Source: Thermoleophilia bacterium
GTDB taxonomy: Bacteria > Actinomycetota > Thermoleophilia > Gaiellales > Gaiellaceae
Length of the DNA stretch: 22,069 bases
NCBI GenBank assembly: GCA_014534415.1
Contig: JACVRM010000016.1
Span: 1 to 22,069, forward strand
Reading direction: 5' to 3'
This document shows positions 7,370 through 14,207 of the stretch, piece after piece. A model generated the notes under the pieces. That model ran no database searches. It had not been told where the DNA came from and worked only from the letters and a program-made list of their open reading frames with translations. Position 1 is the stretch's first letter. Each line of letters begins with the position of its first letter. The position numbers and the translations under genes were made by a program.

Positions 7370-8035
7370 GTGCCCGCGCGCGCGCTCGCACTCTTTCTGG
7401 TCGTCGTCGCGTGCGCCGGGTGCGGCGGCGGAGATGACGACGGAGAGGAGGAGGCGGTGGGCAACGGAACCCCTGCCGGCGAGACCGGCTGTCGGGAGGT
7501 CGACGCTCCCGAGCCCAAGGCGGAGGGCGGCCAGGAACGGCCCGAAGCGCCGCTCGGCGGGAGCGAGCGCGCCGAGCTCGTCGTGCGCACCAATTGCGGC
7601 GACTTCACGATCCGCCTCGACCCGACGTCGGCGCCGAATACGACCGCCTCGTTGCTCAAGTTGGCCGAGAACGGCTACTTCGACGACACGATCTTCCACC
7701 GGATCGTCCCGGGCTTCGTCATCCAGGGCGGTGACCCGACCGGCACGGGCACCGGCGGCCCCGGCTACTCGACGGTCGACAGGCCGAAGCCCGACGCCAG
7801 GTACACGAAGGGCGTCGTGGCCATGGCCAAGACGGCACAGGAGCCGCCCGGGACGTCGGGGAGCCAGTTCTTCGTCGTGACGGGCGACGACGTCGGGCTA
7901 CCGCCCGAGTATGCGATCGTCGGCGAGGTCAGCGCGGGGCTCGACGTCGTGGAGCGAATCGGCACGCTCGGCGACCCGAACACCGAGCGGCCCACGCAGC
8001 CGGTCGTCATCGAGCAGGTGACGGCCAGGCGCTAA
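7370..8035 (+). CDS. Cyclophilin-type peptidyl-prolyl isomerase, lipoprotein
   Basis: Cis-trans isomerase of X-Pro bonds, 221 aa, predicted to be anchored outside the membrane. Residues 1-18 form a short hydrophobic signal with two possible lipobox cysteines (VVAC15 and CAGC18). An acidic, low-complexity linker to about residue 65 follows, then the cyclophilin domain from 67 to 219. Hallmarks are FHRIVPGFVIQGGDPTGTG with the catalytic arginine R111, and GSQFFVVTGD. GTG 7370 is the start that yields a complete signal peptide. The MobA-like gene begins 3 nt after the stop, so the two share a transcript. Confidence 0.92.
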   Translation: MPARALALFLVVVACAGCGGGDDDGEEEAVGNGTPAGETGCREVDAPEPKAEGGQERPEAPLGGSERAELVVRTNCGDFTIRLDPTSAPNTTASLLKLAENGYFDDTIFHRIVPGFVIQGGDPTGTGTGGPGYSTVDRPKPDARYTKGVVAMAKTAQEPPGTSGSQFFVVTGDDVGLPPEYAIVGEVSAGLDVVERIGTLGDPNTERPTQPVVIEQVTARR

Positions 8036-8038
8036 CGC

Positions 8039-8563
8039 ATGGTCGTCGCGGTCGTCCTCGCGGCCGGCGCGGCATCCCGCTTCGGTTCGCCGAAGCAGCA
8101 GCTCCTGCTCCCGGAAGTGCTGGCGCGCGTCCGGCGCGCCGCCGTGGACGACGTCGTCGTCGTCGTCGGCGCGCACCCGCTCGAAAGCGACGCGCGCACC
8201 GTCCCGTGTCCTGACTGGGAAGGCGGCCCCGGAGCTTCGTTGCGCTGCGGACTCGCCGCTCTCGCCCGGGAGACCGAGGCGGCGGTCGTGGTGCTCGCCG
8301 ACGGCCCGGAGCTGGCGCCGGCCGCCATCGATCGCGTCGTTGCCGCGTGGCGCCGCACAGGCGGCGACGTGGTGGCGGCCACGTACGGCGGTCGCAGGAG
8401 CCACCCAGTTCTGCTCGCACGCGCTGCGTGGTCGCGCGTACCGGACGAGGGCGCTCGCTCGCTGGCCGCCGTCCCCGTCCCGTGCGACGACCTCGGCGAC
8501 CCAGGCGATGTCGACACGCCGGCCGACCTCCCCGAGAGGTTCCGGCCGACGCGGCGGGAATGA
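8039..8563 (+). CDS. MobA/MocA-like nucleotidyltransferase (compact)
   Basis: NTP-transferase fold protein of the MobA-like group, which adds CMP or GMP to molybdopterin, 174 aa. Motifs: VLAAGAASRFGSPKQ at 6-20 (nucleotide-binding loop), WEGGPGASLRCGL (about 61-73), VVLADGPEL with the metal-binding Asp, HPVLLARAAW, and GDVDTPADL at the end. It is shorter than usual (about 190-200 aa). The segment after LLLP, where relatives have a substrate-contact loop, appears to be missing about ten residues. It starts 3 nt after the cyclophilin gene and sits about 0.8 kb from the molybdenum hydroxylase operon, so maturing that enzyme's cofactor is a reasonable inference. Other sugar or cofactor nucleotidyltransferases cannot be excluded. 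Confidence 0.8.
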   Translation: MVVAVVLAAGAASRFGSPKQQLLLPEVLARVRRAAVDDVVVVVGAHPLESDARTVPCPDWEGGPGASLRCGLAALARETEAAVVVLADGPELAPAAIDRVVAAWRRTGGDVVAATYGGRRSHPVLLARAAWSRVPDEGARSLAAVPVPCDDLGDPGDVDTPADLPERFRPTRRE

Positions 8564-8570
8564 TGTGGAC

Positions 8571-9260
8571 ATGCAGGCGGTTCCGGTCCTGGAGTTTGCG
8601 AGCGAGGACTCGCCGCTCGAGGCTGCGCGTACGAGCCGAGGGCTCTCGCGCGAGGACGCCGCCGAACGTGCTGCATTGACGGCCGACGAGGTGACGTGGC
8701 TGGAGGAGGGCCGCCTCTATCGGTTCCGCTCGCAGCAGCAGGCCGTCGCCGCACTCCTCACCTACGCAGCGGCCCTGCGCATCGACCACCGCGAGGCGCT
8801 CGAGCTGGCCGGGCGCCCCGTGCCGCCTGCCGACCCCGCCAGGGCGCGCGCGCGCCTGCTCGCGGGGCTCGCAGTCGTGTTCATCGTGCTGATGCTCGCG
8901 GCGGCGTTGACGGTCGGCCGCTTGGCGGGCGGCAACGCCGATCAACCCGCCGCCGCCCAGCTGCCGCCGCCGTGGCGCGTCTCGATCGACGTTCTCAACG
9001 GGTCCGGCGACATAGAGCACACCCGTAACGTCGCCGACAGGATCAATGCGCTGGAGTACCTGGTACGGAGCGTCCGCAGGGCCAGCCGCTTCGACTATCC
9101 GGAGACGGCCGTCTACTACCCGCCGGGCGCGAAGCCGCTGGCCGACCGGCTCGCCGCCGAGCTCTGTGTGCCGACGAAGCCGCTGCCGGCCGGCAAGGAC
9201 AAGCGCCGCCTCGTCGTGATCGTCGGCCCGGCGAGGGCCGTGCCCGACGCCGACTGCTAG
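8571..9260 (+). CDS. HTH - transmembrane - LytR_C membrane protein
   Basis: A 229-aa protein with three parts. Residues 15-65 look like a RodZ-like cytoplasmic helix-turn-helix (ARTSRGLSREDAAERAALT). One membrane helix lies at about 101-120 (LLAGLAVVFIVLMLAAALTV). The outer domain (140-225) has the LytR_C pattern VSIDVLNGSG followed by an alternating strand/helix region ending RRLVVIVGP. This layout suggests a cell-envelope or cell-shape role. The function is not established. ATG 8571 is used. GTG 8565 is also in frame and would add two residues. It begins 7 nt after the MobA-like stop. Its 3' end overlaps the converging anti-sigma gene by 4 nt. Confidence 0.75.
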   Translation: MQAVPVLEFASEDSPLEAARTSRGLSREDAAERAALTADEVTWLEEGRLYRFRSQQQAVAALLTYAAALRIDHREALELAGRPVPPADPARARARLLAGLAVVFIVLMLAAALTVGRLAGGNADQPAAAQLPPPWRVSIDVLNGSGDIEHTRNVADRINALEYLVRSVRRASRFDYPETAVYYPPGAKPLADRLAAELCVPTKPLPAGKDKRRLVVIVGPARAVPDADC

Positions 9261-9493
9261 AGCGGCGTACGCAGCGCGGCCAGCCGCTGCTTGAGCTCGG
9301 GCGCCATCGGCTCGAGAGCCGACTGTCGCACGAAGCGGCGCAGCTGCACCTCGAAGCGGTAGCGCCGCCGGCAGTAGTCGCACGCATCCAGGTGCCGCTC
9401 GGCGGCCGCCTGCTCGTCGACGGTCAGCTCACGGTCGAGGAACGGCTGAAGCACCTCCTCGCACTGCGCGCACGGGTCGTCGCTCAACCTCAC
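9257..9493 (-). CDS. Zinc-type anti-sigma factor (RsrA/zf-HC2-like)
   Basis: Small soluble anti-sigma factor of 78 aa with no membrane segment. It has the ZAS signature H34-x3-C38-x2-C41 (HLDACDYC) plus an N-terminal C8-x2-C11, a set compatible with zinc binding and thiol-disulfide sensing as in RsrA/RshA. It would hold the upstream sigma factor inactive until oxidised. The GTG start overlaps the sigma stop in a 4-nt GTGA, so translation is coupled and the two proteins can be made in ratio. The redox role is inferred from cysteine placement. Other signals are possible. Confidence 0.88.
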   Translation of the reverse strand: MRLSDDPCAQCEEVLQPFLDRELTVDEQAAAERHLDACDYCRRRYRFEVQLRRFVRQSALEPMAPELKQRLAALRTPL

Positions 9494-10071
9494 CCTTCGA
9501 CCGCCTCCTCGGCGAGTTGCCGCTTGAGGATACGCCTACCTCGATGCAGACGCGACATGACCGTCCCGACCGGGATGTCCAGGATCTGAGCCGCTTCCGC
9601 GTAGGCGAACCCGCCGATGTCCACCAGGACGACGACGTCGCGGAAGTCGTGCGGGAGTTCCGACAGCGCCGAGACGACGTGGTCCTGCGAAAGGCGCGAG
9701 AGCACCCGTTCCTCGTCCTGCTCCGCTCCCGACGAGTCTGCAAGCCGGTTGTACAGGAAGTAGTCGCCCTCCTCCAGCGGCTCGGTAAGCGGCCGGCGCT
9801 GCCTGCTGCGCGCGCGGTCGATGTTCAGGTTCGTCAGGATCCGCAGCAGCCACGCGCGCAGGTTCGTCCCCGGGGTATACGACCGCCAGCTTCGGAAGGC
9901 GCGCGCGTACGTCTCCTGCATCAGGTCCTCCGCCTCGTCGCGCGAGCCGACCAGCCGGCGCGCCACCTGGTACACCTGGTCGGCCAGCTCAAGCGCCTCC
10001 TCCTCGAAACGCACGCGGCCGCGCGCGTCGTCCGCCAGCTGCCGTGCCTCCTCGCGCGAGACCTCGCTCAC
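9490..10071 (-). CDS. ECF sigma factor, SigR/SigH-like
   Basis: Extracytoplasmic-function sigma factor, 193 aa. Region 2 covers about residues 28-92 (AEDLMQETYARAFRSW, then LRAWLLRILTNLNIDRAR). Region 4 covers 130-186 (ALSELPHDFRDVVVLVD, then PVGTVMSRLHRGRR). The wording resembles the SigR/SigH group that responds to thiol oxidation, and the co-encoded HxxxCxxC anti-sigma factor agrees. GTG 10071 is the first start in the open frame. It has a poor SD, and GTG at residue 20 is a possible alternative. A GGGAAT-N18-GTT promoter, the known SigR consensus, lies just upstream, implying autoregulation. It is divergent from the DUF2171-like gene. Confidence 0.9.
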   Translation of the reverse strand: MSEVSREEARQLADDARGRVRFEEEALELADQVYQVARRLVGSRDEAEDLMQETYARAFRSWRSYTPGTNLRAWLLRILTNLNIDRARSRQRRPLTEPLEEGDYFLYNRLADSSGAEQDEERVLSRLSQDHVVSALSELPHDFRDVVVLVDIGGFAYAEAAQILDIPVGTVMSRLHRGRRILKRQLAEEAVEG

Positions 10072-10105
10072 CCGGCGAACGTATCAGCAGGTTCACGAGA
10101 CGAGC

Positions 10106-10132
10106 AACGAGCGGGGTTTGCAGGCTATTCCC
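10106..10132 (-). promoter_or_regulatory. SigR/SigH-type promoter (autoregulatory)
   Basis: On the minus strand GGGAAT (10132-10127) is followed by exactly 18 nt and then GTT (10108-10106). This equals the published SigR/SigH consensus GGAAT-N18-GTT. A start about 7 nt further on would leave a leader of roughly 25-30 nt before GTG 10071. Confidence 0.7.
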
Positions 10133-10170
10133 GCACGGGTAGGAACAGCCAGACGCCCAAGGAGGAACGC

Positions 10171-10656
10171 ATGGAGGGTTTCGAGGTCATCTCGGTCAAC
10201 GACGACAAGTGCATCGGGCACGTCGTCGGCCGGGTCGGGGACAATTTGATCGTCGAGCACGGCACGCTGCGCAAGACGCGCAATGCGCTGCCGCTGGCGT
10301 TCGCCGAGGTCGACGAGGGGCAGCGCCGGGTCGTCACCACGCTCGCGCACGAGCTCGTCTACGACTCGCCGAAGGTCACGGACGACGAGCTGGACCTCAA
10401 CGCGATCGCCACGCACTACGGGCTGGCGGCGGCGTACGACGAAGCACCGTCCCAGGGTTACGGCGACCTCGACGCGGACGAGCTCGCGGGCGGTGCGCAG
10501 GACGACCTGAACCGCAGCAACGTCGAGGCTCCTGAGGCGCAGCGCGCGCAGATGCGAAAGGCGATGCGACCGGAGGGAGATCGCGGCGCCGACGAGTCGC
10601 CCGCGCTGCTCGGCGACCGCTTCAGCGAGGTGCCTCGCGCCTCGGACGAGGGCTAG
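10171..10656 (+). CDS. PRC-barrel / DUF2171-like protein of unknown function
   Basis: A 161-aa soluble acidic protein. Residues 1-70 look like a small beta-barrel of the PRC/DUF2171 kind: FEVISVNDDKCIGHVVGRVG, then a ready run of short strands ending in VYDSPKV. Residues 75-161 are polar and probably disordered, rich in Asp, Glu, Ala and Arg. There is no signal peptide or membrane helix. The ATG at 10171 has a perfect GGAGGAA SD 3-4 nt upstream, unlike most genes here, so high translation is likely. It is divergent from the sigma gene across 99 bp. Assignment to DUF2171 is by pattern only. No function is known. Confidence 0.7.
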   Translation: MEGFEVISVNDDKCIGHVVGRVGDNLIVEHGTLRKTRNALPLAFAEVDEGQRRVVTTLAHELVYDSPKVTDDELDLNAIATHYGLAAAYDEAPSQGYGDLDADELAGGAQDDLNRSNVEAPEAQRAQMRKAMRPEGDRGADESPALLGDRFSEVPRASDEG

Positions 10657-10661
10657 CGGGG

Positions 10662-10880
10662 CTAGACGAACTGACGCTCGCGGAACCCCGCGCGCGAGAG
10701 CGCCGCGACGAGCGTCGCGCGGTCCGTCAGCTCCTCGTCCCACGACAGCGTCACCTGACCCAGCAGGTTCGCGTACGCGGAGAGGATGCCCTCGTGCTCG
10801 CCGAGCGCTGCGGCCAGCCGGTTGACGCACCGCTCGCAGCGGATGCCGTTGACCTGGATCGTCTCAGTCCGCTCGGCCAT
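10662..10880 (-). CDS. Heavy-metal-associated (HMA) domain protein
   Basis: A 72-aa single-domain protein with the ferredoxin-like fold of copper chaperones and ATPase metal-binding domains. The metal site is G12-I-R-C15-E-R-C18, where most members have GMxCxxC. The rest (RLAAALGEHEGILSAYANL, then TLVAALSRAGF) follows the family. It probably carries Cu(I) or a similar soft metal in the cytosol. The ATG overlaps the ligase stop by one base (TGATG) with no SD, so it is translated by re-initiation after the ligase. No copper ATPase is present in the window, so a metal partner is not shown. Confidence 0.85.
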   Translation of the reverse strand: MAERTETIQVNGIRCERCVNRLAAALGEHEGILSAYANLLGQVTLSWDEELTDRATLVAALSRAGFRERQFV

Positions 10881-11989
10881 CAGGAAGAGCGTAGCGTCCG
10901 CTCGACGAGCCGCGCGCACACGGCCTCGAGCCCGTCCGCGCGTCCCACCTCGAGCTGCTCGTCGCCTTCGGTCGGTGCCGACGCGAGTGGTGCGATGACG
11001 TGCTCCGTGCTCAGCTCGCGCGCCGCGGGAGCGACGAGCTCGACGAGCTCGGCCGCCAGCTCGCGCGCGCCGACCAGACGGTCGCCGCGCGGGTGCACGA
11101 GCTCCGCCGCGGCGCCGCGCGCCAGCGCCGCCCAGCGGTTCTGCTGGTAGACGAAACGACCAGGCGGGTCGTATGCCGGCGGTTCCCACCGCAGCGCCGT
11201 CACGGCGAGCGCCTGGAGAAGCGCCGTGAACGCCCCGCTGCGCTCGAGCCGCGTCGGCTGATCGGGCATGCGGATTTCGAGCGTGCCGAATCTCGGGTGG
11301 GGCCGGACGTCCCACCAGAGCATCGTGTAGTCGGGCATGAGACCGAGCGAGACCAGCCGCTCGACCAGCTGCTCCCACTCGGCATACGAGCGCAGCGCCG
11401 GCGGCGCGCCGCTGCGCGGCAGCTGGGCGAGGATCTCGGCGCGGTTGGACGCGAGCCCGGTCGCAGCGCCCGCCAGGTACGGCGAATTCACTGAGAGCGC
11501 GAGCACGACAGGCAGCCACGGGAGCACGGCCTCCGTCGCCTGGAAGCACGCCTCCGCACTCGGCATGCCGACGTGTACGTGAAGTCCGTTGACGCCTTGC
11601 CGTCGCGCCGAGACGCCCGCGTAGGCGACGAAGTCGCGGTAGCGCGGCTCGTCGACAATAGGCTGGTCCTCCGCTCGGCTGATCGGGTGCGTGCCGGTCG
11701 CCATCAGCCGCAGGCCGCGCTCCGCGGCGAGCTCGCTCGCCGTGCTGCGTAAATGCCCGATCACGCTCGCCGCCTCCGCGGCCGTCTCGCAGACGCCGCT
11801 GTTCAGCTCCACCACGCACGCGAAGAGCTCGGTCTTGATGCGGCCGGGCAGCTCGAGCTCCTCCGCCGCCTGCACGATTCCCTCGGAGCCCGTCTCGAGC
11901 CGGAGCGTGTCGGGAGCGACGAGCATCAGCTCCTCCTCGACGCCGACCGACCAGGGCGACGACTCGCCCCAGCGGGCGTCCTCGGTCAT
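10880..11989 (-). CDS. YbdK-type carboxylate-amine ligase (GCS2 family)
   Basis: ATP-dependent ligase of the glutamate-cysteine ligase 2 family, 369 aa, normal length. Motifs: SVGVEEELML at 14-23, KTELFACVVELNSGVCET at 52-69 and GVNGLHVHVGMP near 132-143 (substrate/Mg region), SVNSPYL, and FGTLEIRMPDQPT near 234-246. Members have weak gamma-glutamyl-cysteine synthetase activity in E. coli. The true product here (glutathione precursor or another gamma-glutamyl amide) is open. ATG 11989 is preceded by TAGCCT at 6 nt and has no SD. It is followed by the overlapping HMA gene. The pairing of a thiol-type ligase with a metal-binding protein is suggestive only. Confidence 0.87.
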   Translation of the reverse strand: MTEDARWGESSPWSVGVEEELMLVAPDTLRLETGSEGIVQAAEELELPGRIKTELFACVVELNSGVCETAAEAASVIGHLRSTASELAAERGLRLMATGTHPISRAEDQPIVDEPRYRDFVAYAGVSARRQGVNGLHVHVGMPSAEACFQATEAVLPWLPVVLALSVNSPYLAGAATGLASNRAEILAQLPRSGAPPALRSYAEWEQLVERLVSLGLMPDYTMLWWDVRPHPRFGTLEIRMPDQPTRLERSGAFTALLQALAVTALRWEPPAYDPPGRFVYQQNRWAALARGAAAELVHPRGDRLVGARELAAELVELVAPAARELSTEHVIAPLASAPTEGDEQLEVGRADGLEAVCARLVERTLRSS

Positions 11990-11995
11990 GACCGA

Positions 11996-12001
11996 AGGCT
12001 A
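11996..12001 (-). promoter_or_regulatory. Possible -10 box of the YbdK-type ligase gene
   Basis: The minus strand reads TAGCCT (TAnnnT) ending 6 nt before ATG 11989. The spacing is slightly shorter than the other leaderless candidates. No -35 or SD is seen. Confidence 0.3.
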
Positions 12002-12005
12002 GAAG

Positions 12006-12051
12006 CTTCTCGCTCCGCCGAGGCGACGGGCGCCTTCAGCGGAGCGAGAGG
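12006..12051 (-). terminator. Long hairpin between htrA-like and ligase genes
   Basis: CTCGCTCCGC (12009-12018) pairs perfectly with GCGGAGCGAG (12039-12048). The stem can extend by two or three pairs outward, and an inner GAGGCG/CGCCTT stem adds to it. It lies about 45 nt after the protease stop on the minus strand. The T-run after it is poor, so termination is inferred from position and strength. A second palindrome, GCGGCTAGCCGC (12090-12101), spans the protease stop codon. Confidence 0.45.
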
Positions 12052-12093
12052 GGGAGAGTGGCCCCGCGGGGGGTCGGGGCCCGGGACGGGCGG

Positions 12094-13287
12094 CTAGCCG
12101 CGAGGGGAGGGAGACTGCCGCCCAAGCTTCACGTCGAGGGTCTGCCTTTCGTCGTCGCGGTAGATCTCGAGCTCCATGGAGTCGCCCGGCTCCTTACGGG
12201 AGATCGCGCGCCGCAGCTCCTCCACCGAGCTGACGGGCCGGCCGTCGGCCTCGACGATGATGTCGCCGCCGATCACGTACTCGAAGCCCTCGACCTGCAC
12301 CCGCTTCGTGCCCGCGCGCAGTCCGGCCCGCTCGGCCCCGCTGCCCTCGAAGACCTCGGTCACCAGCAGTCCCTTGTCGACCGGCAGGCGGAACAGCTCG
12401 GCGATCTCCTCGGTGATCGGCTGGGCATAGATCCCGAGCGCTGCGTGCTCCACCTTGCCCTTCGCGATCAGCTGCGCGGCGACGTCCTTGACGGTGTTGA
12501 TCGGAACGGCGAAGCCGAGACCGACGTTGCCGCCCGTCTGGGTGGCGATCTGGGTATTCACGCCGATCACCCGGCCGGCGGCGTCGAGCAGCGGGCCGCC
12601 CGAGTTTCCCTGGTTGATAGCCGCGTCCGTCTGGATCGCCTGGTCGATCAACCGCTGGTCCGGCGCCTGGATGGAGCGGCCGACGGCGCTCACGATCCCC
12701 GACGTAACGGTGCGCTGGTACCCGAGCGGGTTGCCGATGGCGACCACCTCGTCGCCCACGCGCACGCTGTCCGAGTTCCCGAGCACGAGAGGCGTGAGCG
12801 CACGCGAGTCCGTGGCGACCTTCAGGACGGCGAGGTCGGTGGACGGGTCGGTGCCGACCACCGTCGCCTTCACGCTCTCGTTGTTGGAGAAGCTCACGCG
12901 AATCTCGTCGGCGCGGTCGACGACGTGGAAGTTCGTGACGATATGGCCAGTCTTGTCGATGACGAACCCGGAGCCGAGCCCCTGCTGCTCCGGGGGGCCC
13001 GAGAAGAATCCGAAGGGGTCCTGTGGCTCGACGGCGATGGTGCGGGTCGAAACCTGGACGACGCCGGGGCGGGTGCGCTCGTAGACCTGGCCGATGGAGA
13101 GCGGACGGCCGCGGCTGAAGCGTTCGGGAGCCTCGATCCGGGAGTCGACGACCGCAAAGGGAGCAGCCCCGTCGTCGTCCTCGAAGCCCACGAGGAGCGC
13201 CGCGCCCGCCAATGCGACGGCGCCGCCGACGACGGCGGCGACGAGCGCGGCGCCAAGGGTGAGGAGTCCCGTGCGAGGTAGACGCAT
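12094..13287 (-). CDS. HtrA/DegP-type serine protease with PDZ domain
   Basis: Envelope quality-control protease, 397 aa. One membrane helix at about 9-34 anchors it. A variable linker runs to about residue 65. The trypsin-like domain (68-280) has the triad H121 (TNFHVVD), D151 (STDLAVLKV) and S229 (GNSGGPL). One PDZ domain (about 295-390) includes GLLVTEVFEGSGAERAGLRAG and GGDIIVEADGRPV. The architecture matches actinobacterial HtrA/PepD proteins. It acts outside the cytoplasmic membrane on misfolded proteins. ATG 13287 has no SD, but TATAAC lies 8 nt upstream, suggesting a leaderless mRNA. It is separated from the pst-phoU operon by a hairpin, so it is likely its own transcript. Confidence 0.94.
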   Translation of the reverse strand: MRLPRTGLLTLGAALVAAVVGGAVALAGAALLVGFEDDDGAAPFAVVDSRIEAPERFSRGRPLSIGQVYERTRPGVVQVSTRTIAVEPQDPFGFFSGPPEQQGLGSGFVIDKTGHIVTNFHVVDRADEIRVSFSNNESVKATVVGTDPSTDLAVLKVATDSRALTPLVLGNSDSVRVGDEVVAIGNPLGYQRTVTSGIVSAVGRSIQAPDQRLIDQAIQTDAAINQGNSGGPLLDAAGRVIGVNTQIATQTGGNVGLGFAVPINTVKDVAAQLIAKGKVEHAALGIYAQPITEEIAELFRLPVDKGLLVTEVFEGSGAERAGLRAGTKRVQVEGFEYVIGGDIIVEADGRPVSSVEELRRAISRKEPGDSMELEIYRDDERQTLDVKLGRQSPSPRG

Positions 13288-13295
13288 CGCACGGC

Positions 13296-13301
13296 GTTAT
13301 A
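13296..13301 (-). promoter_or_regulatory. -10 box of the HtrA-type protease gene
   Basis: The minus strand reads TATAAC, five of six matches to TATAAT, ending exactly 8 nt before ATG 13287. With no SD present, a leaderless transcript is likely. The box abuts the preceding hairpin. Confidence 0.5.
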
Positions 13302-13325
13302 ACGGCCGCCTCTTACGCGGCCGTT
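13301..13325 (-). terminator. Hairpin ending the pst-phoU operon
   Basis: AACGGCCGC (13301-13309) and GCGGCCGTT (13317-13325) form a perfect 9-bp stem with a 7-nt loop. It lies 40 nt after the stop of the last small gene of the pst-phoU operon, on the same strand. A short TTATAA follows instead of a long T-tract. It could also be an operator, since it touches the htrA -10 box. Confidence 0.5.
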
Positions 13326-13365
13326 GGCCGTGGTTAACGCGGCGTGGCGCTTCTGTTAAGCACTG

Positions 13366-13515
13366 TTAGTCGGGCGGGGTCAGCCCGAGATGCTCGGCGC
13401 CGCGGATGCCGTCGTCGCCGCGCTCGTCGAGCTCGCTCGGCGACTGCTCGCCGACGTCGGGCTCTTCCCCGCCCTCGGCCTGCGGCTCCAGCAAGTCATC
13501 AGGCAGATCGCCCAT
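13366..13515 (-). CDS. Small acidic protein coupled to phoU
   Basis: A 49-aa ORF starting MGDLPDDLLEPQAEGGEEP and ending HLGLTPPD. Its ATG overlaps the phoU stop by one base (TGATG), a classic re-initiation arrangement. About 43 of 48 third codon positions are G or C, as in real genes here. The product is strongly acidic (many Asp and Glu) with no membrane helix, and I do not recognise it. It is the last gene before the operon hairpin. It may be a small partner of PhoU or a non-conserved tail ORF. Codon use and coupling argue that it is translated. Confidence 0.55.
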   Translation of the reverse strand: MGDLPDDLLEPQAEGGEEPDVGEQSPSELDERGDDGIRGAEHLGLTPPD

Positions 13516-14183
13516 CAGTCGGGGTGCGAAGCGTCGGTGAACTCGCGGAACTCGCCCGTCACGAGGTAGGCGGTCTGCTCGCCGATGTCGACCGCGTGGT
13601 CGCCGATGCGTTCCAGGCACCGCGAGACGACGATCATCCGGAGGCCCCATTCGCGCAGGGAGGGATTGCCTCCGAGCGCCATCAGGTGCTGGACGACGCG
13701 GCGGTTCGCCCGGTCGATCAGCTCGTCGAGGTCGACGAGGGACTCGGCACCGGCCAGGTCCCGCTTGACGAACGAGTCGAGCGAGACGCGCAGCATCTCC
13801 TCCCCGCGCGACGCCATCTCCTCGAACGCCTCGATCAGCTTCACGTCGGGCGACACCTCGTACACGAGCTTCGTCAGCTTGGCGATCGTCACGCACAGGT
13901 CGGCCACGCGCTCGAGCGCGAGGTTGATGTGGATCGCGGCGAGCACGAACCGCAGGTCGCTGGCCACCGGTGTCTGCCGGGCGAGCAGCGATTCGACTTC
14001 CTGCGCGACGGCCATGTAGCGGCTGTCCACCTCGTCGTCGAAGGCGATCACCTCGTCGGCAAGCTCGGGGTCGCGCTCGCGCACCGCCTGCATGACGCCG
14101 CGCAAGGAGCGGATGCAGAGTTCGCCCTCGTCGAGCAGCGTCGCCTGGAGCGTGTCGAGGTCTTCCTGGAGGCCAATCCGCAT
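13515..14183 (-). CDS. phoU: Phosphate transport regulator PhoU
   Basis: Negative regulator that links PstSCAB transport status to the Pho histidine kinase, 222 aa, cytosolic and peripheral. It has two three-helix bundles with the metal-binding repeats ERVADLCVTIAKL (about residues 92-104) and ERIGDHAVDIGEQ (about 191-203). The start at ATG 14183 (MRIGLQEDLDTLQ) matches the usual PhoU beginning and has AAAGGG 8 nt upstream. GTG 14204 is in frame but has no usable SD spacing. It is 24 nt downstream of pstB and overlapped by the small acidic ORF at its stop. Confidence 0.95.
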   Translation of the reverse strand: MRIGLQEDLDTLQATLLDEGELCIRSLRGVMQAVRERDPELADEVIAFDDEVDSRYMAVAQEVESLLARQTPVASDLRFVLAAIHINLALERVADLCVTIAKLTKLVYEVSPDVKLIEAFEEMASRGEEMLRVSLDSFVKRDLAGAESLVDLDELIDRANRRVVQHLMALGGNPSLREWGLRMIVVSRCLERIGDHAVDIGEQTAYLVTGEFREFTDASHPD

Positions 14184-14207
14184 TGGGTGAGCCCTTTCCA
14201 GCACGTC

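Noticed and set aside
5781..7391. A 536-codon minus-strand frame.
   Set aside because: Antisense to the hydroxylase large and FAD subunits, with no recognisable domain or start signal.
10091..10097. A single GTTCACG as a PHO half-site near the sigma gene.
   Set aside because: No second unit occurs 11 or 22 nt away on either side.
13323..13371. GTTA-type repeats (GTTAACG, GTTAAGC, GTTAGTC) as a PHO box before htrA.
   Set aside because: Spacing is 22 and 10 nt and the units do not match GTTCACC. They also overlap the end of the small ORF.
14184..14204. GTG 14204 as the phoU start.
   Set aside because: The seven extra residues are not PhoU-like, and the SD is too close. ATG 14183 has a well-spaced AAAGGG.
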